Shown here one piece after another: positions 8,406 to 14,878 of a stretch of DNA of 14,878 nucleotides; position 1 is the stretch's first letter, and the number at the start of each line of letters is the position of its first letter. Source of the stretch: Fennellomyces sp. T-0311 (lineage: Eukaryota; Mucoromycota; Mucoromycetes; Mucorales; Lichtheimiaceae); the NCBI GenBank assembly GCA_025266875.1, contig JALLLT010000155.1:1-14878 (forward strand), in the 5' to 3' direction. Position numbers and translations under genes: made by a program. The notes beneath the pieces are model-generated. The model searched no databases. It saw only the letters and a list, made by a program, of their open reading frames with translations, and was not told the origin of the DNA.

Positions 8406-9461
8406 ATGAGCGATAAATTTTTTCACCCAAGTTTCCAAGAATATCGCTCACAAGAAGATCTATCATCCGAAGAAGAAGCCACTACCCGACAAGAACTTAC
8501 CTTTGAAGATTCCGATCAAGAAGACATGTCACAGGACACGACTCAGACAATTTTGGCGACCTTGGCCGCCCTACTCAAGAACCAGCAAGACCCCAAACCT
8601 TTCCGTGCACGCATACATGAACCTGACACGTATCATGGCAGCCGATTCTTGAATGCAGCGCAAAGTTGGCTTCGATCAGTCGAGAGGTACCTTGAGATGG
8701 CCGACCCGGGCAAGCACCAATGGGTAGCTTATGCAGCGACACTTCTGCGAGGCGAAGCAGAGATCTGGTGGCAGCAGCAGGAGGCACGCGCAGATATCAG
8801 TGACTGGCAAGAGTTCAAGAGACGATTGTTGCAAATGTTCAGCCCACCCAATGCTCCACGTCTTGCAAGAGACCATCTTGCACTATTGGCGCAGAAAGGC
8901 ACGGTGGCTGAGTATGTCGCACAGTTTCAGGCTATCTGGACTGCCCTGCCACAGATGACGGACGACGAGGCGAAGGATCGGTTCGAGTGAGGTCTACAGC
9001 CCGACATGTTTATGCATGTTAGATCTCGTTCCGCCAAGACGACCGATGAAGCCATGCAGATTGCTCTGGCCTTTGAGAGCTCCCAGCAACAGGCCCGGTA
9101 TTGGTACGAGCAAGGTGTCCAACAGCAACCTCCCCAGCAGCAACATGGACAGTACCACGTACCCGAGTATCTCCGTTCGTCTGGTGTGGCACCCATAAAT
9201 CTGGACGCCATTCGCTCAAGAGGACCAGGGCCGAGCTGGCGCTCGTCTGGTCGCGGTGGCCGCTCCAACAACTAGCGTCGATGCGATGATGGTGGTGACT
9301 AGGACAAGGAATGCTACAACTGTGGTGGTGTCGGCCACATTGCCCGCAACTGTTCGTCTGCTCCTCGTCGCCAAGGAGGCAATGGTGGCAATGGTCGTCA
9401 TCAAGGCAACAATCGTTCGGGTTACCAAAGCCACCCAAAAGGCCAAGCGCGGTCGAATTAG
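8406..9461 (+). pseudogene. gag: Gag of the full-length gypsy element, three in-frame stops
   Basis: One frame runs from the ATG at 8406, 20 bp after the LTR, to TAG at 9459-9461 (about 351 codons). An acidic N-terminus (residues 1-45) is followed by a retrotransposon Gag capsid-like region (about 65-200) with EPDTYHG, RGEAEIWWQQQE and FKRRLLQMFSPPN. A Gln-rich linker comes next. A CX2CX4HX4C zinc knuckle at 9312-9353 (CYNCGGVGHIARNC) binds RNA in this family. Gag forms the particle that packages the element's RNA. TGA at 8988-8990 replaces the arginine found in the second element, and TAG occurs at 9273-9275 and 9300-9302. The C-terminus overlaps the frameshift signal into pol. Confidence 0.88.
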
Positions 9462-9478
9462 AGGGAGTTCCCCCGCGC
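9434..9478 (+). promoter_or_regulatory. Putative -1 ribosomal frameshift signal, gag to pol
   Basis: The heptamer CCCAAAA (9434-9440) sits in gag phase as C CCA AAA, the X XXY YYZ rule for -1 slippage. A 6-nt spacer (GGCCAA) follows, then GCGCGG (9447-9452) pairs with CCGCGC (9473-9478), with a GGGA/TCCC pairing inside the loop. The gag stop (9459-9461) lies in the loop. Pol is open in the -1 frame. The same layout occurs in the second element at 14554-14599. Confidence 0.7.
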
Positions 9479-12400
9479 CAATCACAATCCCTCAACATGG
9501 TTGAACAAGAGCCGCCGTCTGTCCCTGAAGCCCCACTGATCGACTTGTCCGACGACCAGGACGAAGATGCCCGTTTGCTGCAGGAAACTCTACAGGAGGA
9601 TAAACAGTACTTTGATTCCTTGCTTTCAATAAAAGAAACCGATTTACCCATGTATCCAATGTCGTGCAATGGTTGTCCTGTGCTTGTGTTGATCGATTCC
9701 GGTGCCACTGGTTCTTACGTCGCCCCAAGGATCGCGAAGGCCCTGCCCACACGTGCTGTGCCCAGCCGAGAAGTTGAAACCGCAGGAGGTCATGTCATGT
9801 CAATCAGCCACCAAGCTACGTTGTCGTTGATTGCCCAAGGATACGAGCATGCCGCTATCGCTTACATCCTTGATACCAAGTTCGACGTGGTCCTGGGCCG
9901 TGACTGGCTGAAGGCTGTGCAACCTGTGCCAGATTGGAAGTTGGATACCTGGCGGATCCGCAAGAGAGAGCATGAATATGTTATTCGTCCACAACATAAA
10001 CGTGTGATCCCCGAGCTCGCATACCTGATCTCGCACCGTCAAGTCCAGCGCTTGGAGCACCGCAAGGGGATTGACGATGTCTTTGTGTGTTTCCTGCGTC
10101 CACAAGAAGGGGAACCCAAGGGCAATGCGAACGACCATATGGCCAAGGCTCTAATCAAAGAATTCAGCGATGTTTTCCAAGATACGTTGCCTGGCCTACC
10201 TCCTCAGCGTGACATTGAGCATGTCATTGACACTGGTGATGCCGCACCCATTTCAAGACCACCATACAAGATGAGCCCACAGGAACTGGATGCGCTACGC
10301 CGCCAATTGAAGGAGCTGTTGGATTTTGGTTTGATCCGCCCCAGTTTGTCGCCATGGGGAGCTCCGGTGTTGTTTGTGCGCAAGAAGGATGGTTCCCTGC
10401 GAATGTGCATTGACTACCGCGCAGTCAACCGGGTCACCAAGCGCAATTCCACGCCCTTGCCACGCATCGACGAGTGCCTCGAACGTCTGCACGGCATGAA
10501 GTATTTCTCGAAACTGGACCTGCGCTCTGGATATCATAATCTAAGGCTGAGGGAGGAGAATATTCCCAAGAGCGCGTTCAATACGCGTTACGGATCCTTC
10601 GAATGGTTGGTCCTCAGCTTTGGCCTTATGAACAGTCCCCCCGTTTTCCAATCTTGGATGAACTCCATTCTCGGTGCCGAAGTCCTCGATACGTGTGCCA
10701 TAGTCTACCTTGATGATTGCCTGATTTTCAGCAAAACAAAAGAGCAGCATGACCGGGACGTGCAGCTTGTTTTGTCCAAATTTTGGGAGGCAAAGGTGAT
10801 TGCGAACTTCAAGAAGTGCGAATTCTACAAGACCGAACTGGAGTTTGTTGGGCACCAAGTGACAGCCGATGGTGTGTTGCCCTCCAAGTCAAAAGTCAAG
10901 GCGATTCAAGACTGGCCGGTGCCGACCAATGTGCAAGAAGTCAGGCAGTTCATCGGCCTTGGTTCGCATTATCGTCGCTTCATTCGTGATTTTGCTGCCA
11001 TTGCCGCGCCGTTGACAGACCTGACGAAAGGTACGGGTGCAAAAAAGAGAGCGATTACCTGGACGCCAGCGTGTCAACAAGCCTTTGACGAAATCAAAGC
11101 CCGCATGACTGCTGCCCCTGTGCTCAAGCCACCAAACCCGGATGCCCCCTACGTGGTTGAGGTGGATAGCAGCGATTATGCCGTTGGCGGTGTGCTGCTC
11201 CAGAAGGCTGATGATGGCTTTATGCATCCTGTTGCATTTGAGTCCAAGAAGCTATCGGCGACTGAACGCGCATACCCAGCTCAAGAGCGCGAATTGCTGG
11301 CGATCCTTCACGCACTCCGCACTTGGCGCTGTTTCATCGATGGCGACCATACACCGTCTACTCGGATCACCACCCGCTCAAGTACTTTCGGTCCAAGACC
11401 AAGCCCACGCCGCGTTTGACCAGGTGGATTGCCGAGCTCGAGCTCTATGACCCGGATATCCAGTACAAGCCCGGTAAAGAGAATCACGTTCCTGTTTGCT
11501 GTCCCGCCGTGATGGTCTGCCTGCGAAACACACGAACCAAATATGGAGCCTGACTACCTCTATGCGATGAAGGCCGTGCAAGAATCCGACTGGCCAAAAT
11601 TCTATGCGAAACCCAAGATACCTGGCCACCAACGTACAAGGACCTGCTGTTGAAGCACAAGGACAAGTTCGTCAGTCGTGACAACCTCGTTTTCCGGAAG
11701 GTCAAGATTGGCAACGAGGTTCAAGAGATCCGGTATGTGTTGTTTGCCCTGTCGCGCCGATTTGGTCGAGCAGTTTCACAAGTCCTTCGGTCACCCTGGC
11801 AACACAACCATGTATGACTTGATGCGCAAGCGCTGGTGGTGGCCGGATATGCGTGCCAACATCCAAAATTGGCTTGCCGCGTGTCAACAATGCCAACTTG
11901 CCGCCAATGCCGATCGGGGTGTCCACCATGCTCCTATGAAGCCCCTTGAGGTACCGCCTGCCTTTTCTCGTTGGCATCTGGATTTTGTTGGTGAGTTGCC
12001 GACCACCGTTCGAGGGAATCGTTGGTTACTTGTTGCTGTCGACTATGCCACGAACTGGACCATCGCCCGCGCCGTTCCTGATGCCACTGGTGAAGCTATC
12101 GCAAACTTTATTTACGAAGAAATTGTGCTGCCGTTCTCTTGTCCTGCTGAAATCTGTACGGATCGAGGTGCCAATTTCATGTCGAACATCCTTGCCACCT
12201 ACCTGGGCCGCCTCCGCACCAACCACGTCTTCACATCCGCATTCCATCCATGAACAAATAGCAAGGCCGAACGTACCAATGGGATCCTCAAGCAAATGCT
12301 ACGCAAGTACGCGCATGGTCAGATTCACCGCTGGGATCAGTTTGTCAGCCTGCTGTGTTTGCTTGCCACATCCGCAAACATCGTACGACTGGTTTCAGCC

Positions 12401-12944
12401 CTTACTTCCTGGTATATGGGCAAGAGCCAAAGCTCCCTGGCGATTTTTTCCGCCCTTTATCAGCATGGCCGACCCAGTTCAAGAAGAGCCTGCTGCCGTT
12501 CAAGGCCATGTCCCTGAGGTCCGACGATTACGTGAAGCCCGTGCGCTAGCTGCTGCTCGTCTTGAGTCTAATGCCGCCAAGGACAAGGCCCGTTGGGATG
12601 CTGCGTTGAAGCCACAAAAGTTCAATGTTGGTGATCACGTTCTAATGCGCCACGAAAACAAGTTCAGTCTGGAATACAACTGGAAAGGCCCGTTCCGTGT
12701 GCTTGCTGCCAATTACGACACCAACATCTACAAGCTTCAAGACTTGAACGGCAAGGATTACTCTTCTTGGGTCCACACCGATCGTCTACGCCCTATCCAT
12801 CTGCCATCTTCATCTCCACCTTCCGAGCCCTGGTACGATCCAACCGCCGCACGCGCCGCTGAACGCCATTATATCGAAGCTTCTGGCCATATCGCGTTGT
12901 TGTCCGAGGACGTCCAACATTCTAAGGAGGGGATATTGTCGTAG
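9440..12944 (+). pseudogene. pol: Pol polyprotein (PR-RT-RH-IN) with multiple frameshifts
   Basis: Pol is in the -1 frame relative to gag and open from before 9440 to about 11340. The aspartic protease has LIDSGATGSYV, with its Asp at 9695-9697. The reverse transcriptase has LDLRSGYHNL, LSFGLMNSPPVFQ and the catalytic YLDD (10706-10717). RNase H has VEVDSSDYAVGGVLL and a Glu in QERELLAILHAL. Integrase follows with an HHCC zinc region (about 11770-11890) and catalytic Asp 11981-11983, Asp 12161-12163 and Glu 12269-12271, a D,D-35-E pattern. NWKGPFRV near 12680 is the C-terminal GPF motif; no chromodomain is visible. The frame breaks near 11343, 11495, 11541, 11615, 11748, 12350 and in a T6 run at 12444-12449; TGA at 12251-12253 interrupts integrase. 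The stop TAG at 12942-12944 lies inside the 3' LTR. An ATG at 9497 is not conserved in the second copy, so fusion by frameshifting is favoured over internal initiation. Confidence 0.9.
12924..12933 (+). other. Polypurine tract
   Basis: AAGGAGGGGA ends 3 bp before the 3' LTR. This is the expected primer for plus-strand DNA synthesis. It overlaps the last codons of pol. Confidence 0.7.
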
Positions 12945-13213
12945 CCTTTTTCGCGGACTTATTCCCATTTCCTTTTTGGATACCTCTTCCGTCGTTTTGC
13001 TGCACAAACGTTGCCAAGGCTGCTACACCCGCTTAGTCTTCGTCAATGCTCAGCATCGTCCTCATCATATGTCATATCTTAGATTATTATTAGAATTAGC
13101 AAAACATATAAATATCCATTCATGCATTAGCAATAAGCATCATCGATCTGTTATCCTCTTTATTTCTTTTTGTTCCAAAAGTCTATTCTCTGGCTACGGT
13201 CTATCCACCAAAA
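12937..13213 (+). repeat. 3' LTR of the full-length gypsy element, lacking its last 13 nt
   Basis: It starts TGTCGTAGCC and matches the 5' LTR from end to end, with seven transitions and a 1-bp gap, up to CCAAAA. The final 13 nt of the 5' LTR (8373-8385) are missing, and another LTR starts at once. The poly(A) signal is altered to AATAAG (13132-13137). Confidence 0.88.
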
Positions 13214-13523
13214 TGTCGTAGCCAGAAATGGCAGGCATTCCTTTTTTGGTCTGTACAACCAAGAACACGTAGTCGCTTCTTGTTAAGACACGCTCTCTTC
13301 GAGACGTAGTCTCTGGTCAATACAACACGTAGCTCTTTTCCTGTTGAACACGTATATCCCTAGCACATACTTAGTATAACCAACTAGTAGAAAAACATAT
13401 AAATATCCCCCATCGTTGTAGACAATAAAGACATCTTTCAAGTCATCTTTATTCTTCTATTTTCTTCGCCCATTTCGCTGATCCACTGGCTTCGGTATTA
13501 TCCGCCAAAAAAAGATTACGACA
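13214..13523 (+). repeat. 5' LTR of the second gypsy element
   Basis: It begins TGTCGTA and ends TTACGACA, a 7-bp inverted terminus (TGTCGTA/TACGACA). ATATAAATA lies at 13397-13405 and AATAAA at 13424-13429. The body from about 13230 to 13390 shows no clear similarity to the neighbouring LTR, while the ends and the TATA region do. Confidence 0.85.
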
Positions 13524-13525
13524 AT

Positions 13526-13533
13526 TGGTAGCG
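13526..13533 (+). other. Primer-binding site of the second element
   Basis: TGGTAGCG, two bases after the LTR, is identical to the site at 8388-8395. Confidence 0.72.
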
Positions 13534-13546
13534 AAAGCAAGGTTTT

Positions 13547-14581
13547 ATGGGCGATAAACAATATCCTGGAAATCGATATACAGGCGCTGGTTTCCAAAAA
13601 TTTCGAACACAACATCAACTGGTGGACATTGTGGAAGAAGAACCTACGACAAGAAGTGAACTCACCTTTGACCCAAGGATGGAACAAGACACAACGGCAA
13701 CAATCCTGCAGGCGCTCAAGCAGCTGTTGGAGAAACAAGAGGCAACACCAGCTTTCCGTGCTCGCGGACGTGAACCCGACACGTACCACGGCGACAGAAG
13801 CTTGGATGCTGCGACTGGTTGGGCGCGCATGATGGAACGGTATCTCGAAATGGCACAGCTGCAAGAACATCAGTGGGTCGACTATGCGGCAACTTTTCTA
13901 CGTGGCGAAGCAGAAACCTGGTGGCGACAACAGGAGATGCGAGCAGATGTACACGAATGGGCAGACTTCAAGAAGCGATTGTTGGCCAACTTCAGCCCGC
14001 CTAACCGTTTGCAGCTGGCGTGAGATCGTTTGGCCGAATTAGTACAGAGGGACTCCGTAGCATTGTACGTTTCCCAGTTCCAGGCAGCTTGGTCGGCAGT
14101 GCCTTCCATGACGGATGAAGAGGCGTTGGATCGTTTCAAGAGAGGTCTGCAGCCAACGGTGCGCGTACAAGTCATGATGCAATTCCCGAAATCAACAGAT
14201 GAAGCAATGCAGCTAGCACTGGCGGTCGAGGCAGCACACCAACAAGTCCTCTGGCAACAGACGTATCCACACAACCAATTTCCCCAACAACCAGTACACC
14301 AACAGTCGTTCCAACAGCAAGTTGTTCCAGAATATCTGCGATCGAATGGTGTGGCACCCATGGATCTGGATGCAATCGGCTCTCGCAATCAGTCGTGGCG
14401 TGCCTCAAGACCAGGTTCATCCAATGGACGACAACCCGGTGGTGGTACTGACCGGACATGTTTTAATTGTGGTGGCGTCGGCCACATGAAACGTGAATGT
14501 CCGTCTCCTCGTCAGTCAAGGCAATCCAGACAAGCATTCTCCAACCAACAGTCGGGAAAAGGCCAAGCGCGTCGAGATTGA
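13547..14581 (+). pseudogene. gag: Gag of the second gypsy element, one in-frame stop
   Basis: The frame runs from ATG 13547 to TGA 14579-14581 (344 codons). It has the same architecture as the first copy: acidic N-terminus, capsid-like region with EPDTYHG, RGEAETWWRQQE and FSPPN, a Gln-rich linker (about residues 230-270) and a zinc knuckle CFNCGGVGHMKREC at 14459-14500. The only break is TGA at 14021-14023, where the first copy has an arginine codon; a CGA to TGA change would explain it. Readthrough or suppression is conceivable but nothing here supports it. Confidence 0.88.
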
Positions 14582-14599
14582 AGGGAGTCCCTTCGCGCT
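14554..14599 (+). promoter_or_regulatory. Putative -1 ribosomal frameshift signal of the second element
   Basis: GGGAAAA (14554-14560) is in gag phase as G GGA AAA. After GGCCAA the stem GCGCG (14567-14571) pairs with CGCGC (14594-14598), extendable by an A-T pair. Inside it, AAGGG (14581-14585) pairs with CCCTT (14589-14593). The gag stop lies between the two stems. Confidence 0.7.
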
Positions 14600-14878
14600 G
14601 CACACATACATCCCTTAACACAGTACAAGACGCATCCACAGTGGTTCCGGAAGGAGATTTGGTTGACTTATCGGAGGATCAAGAGCCTGAGGCGCAGGTA
14701 TTGCAGACCACATTAGAGCAAGACAGTCAATACTTCGATTCATTGCTATCAATAAAAACCACTGACTTGCCTCTGTATTTGATGTCTTGTAACGGCCGTA
14801 CACTCGAGGTGCTCATCGACTCCGGTGCTACTGGCTCGTATGTTGCCCCCCGTATTGCCAACTCTTTGCCTTGCCGTT
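14560..14878 (+). CDS. pol: Pol N-terminus (protease region) of the second element, partial
   Basis: This is an open frame in -1 relative to gag, continuing past the window end. It carries the acidic linker and then the aspartic protease motif LIDSGATGSYVAPR near 14814-14855, closely matching the first element. No ATG occurs where the first copy has one: the equivalent codon is ACA (14620-14622). No break is seen in the visible 106 codons. The RT, RNase H and integrase parts lie outside the window. Confidence 0.82.

Larger units (their letters stand above)
8095..13213 (+). mobile_element. Full-length, inactive Ty3/gypsy retrotransposon
   Basis: This is a complete element: 5' LTR (8095-8385), PBS (8388-8395), gag (8406-9461), pol in the -1 frame (9440-12944), polypurine tract (12924-12933) and 3' LTR (12937-13213). 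Protease, reverse transcriptase, RNase H, integrase is the order typical of Ty3/gypsy. The two LTRs differ by seven transitions and one indel over about 278 bp, so the insertion is not brand new. Gag has three in-frame stops and pol about seven frameshifts plus one stop, so it cannot make its own proteins. Confidence 0.92.
13214..14878 (+). mobile_element. 5' half of a second Ty3/gypsy element, cut by the window end
   Basis: LTR (13214-13523), PBS (13526-13533), gag (13547-14581) and the start of pol are present, in the same orientation and organisation as the preceding element. Gag and pol proteins are clearly homologous to those of the preceding element, but much of the LTR is different, so this is a sister family rather than a recent duplicate. 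It appears inserted near the end of the preceding 3' LTR. Confidence 0.88.

Noticed and set aside
9497..9499. ATG as an independent start of pol
   Set aside because: The homologous codon in the second element is ACA, and pol is open well upstream in both, so frameshift fusion fits better.
9019..9708. Minus-strand open frame of about 229 codons
   Set aside because: Antisense to gag/pol; its Ser/His-rich content is explained by the gag linker and zinc knuckle region read backwards.
1..14878. tRNA, rRNA or CRISPR array
   Set aside because: No tRNA-like B box with a cloverleaf, no rRNA sequence and no regularly spaced repeats were seen.

Overview
The window looks like a transposon-dense, gene-poor piece of a filamentous fungal chromosome, probably from an early-diverging (Mucoromycota-type) fungus. 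This is inferred from short 55-75 nt introns with GTAAG donors and a CTGAC-like branch site, a Plavaka/CACTA-type transposase of a kind common in such fungi, and Ty3/gypsy elements primed by an initiator-Met-like PBS. No host housekeeping gene, tRNA, rRNA or CRISPR array could be recognised.

Layout. (1) 1-747: AT-rich, no convincing gene; two TATA boxes on opposite strands about 40 bp apart. (2) 748-5205: remains of a cut-and-paste DNA transposon with two convergent, decayed genes. A coiled-coil/basic protein of unknown function lies on + (748-1919). A Tnp2-family transposase lies on - (5134-2004), with at least two well-supported introns, four in-frame stops and a homopolymer frameshift. Terminal inverted repeats were not found. 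(3) 5206-6500: no gene recognised. (4) 6501 to about 6800: a degenerate LTR-like promoter region. (5) About 7271-7795: LTR and short internal stub of a different LTR retrotransposon, cut off by the next insertion. (6) 7796-14878: a same-orientation chain of related Ty3/gypsy elements: an LTR (7796-8094), a full-length but dead element (8095-13213), and the 5' half of a third element (13214 to the window end).

Each Ty3/gypsy element has LTR, PBS, gag with a CCHC knuckle, then pol in the -1 frame. In the full copy pol runs protease, reverse transcriptase, RNase H, integrase, and ends on a TAG supplied by the 3' LTR. At the gag-pol junction both copies carry an in-frame X XXY YYZ heptamer (CCCAAAA in one, GGGAAAA in the other), a 6-nt spacer and a GC-rich stem, which together look like a conserved -1 ribosomal frameshift signal.

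Other notable points: two successive elements enter their predecessor's LTR at the same place, about 13 nt before its end; six of seven substitutions between the paired LTRs are CpG<->TpG/CpA; and every LTR keeps a TATA box and an AATAAA 26-27 bp apart. All coding copies in the window carry stops or frameshifts except the short 3'-truncated pol at the right edge, so activity would depend on proteins from intact copies elsewhere.
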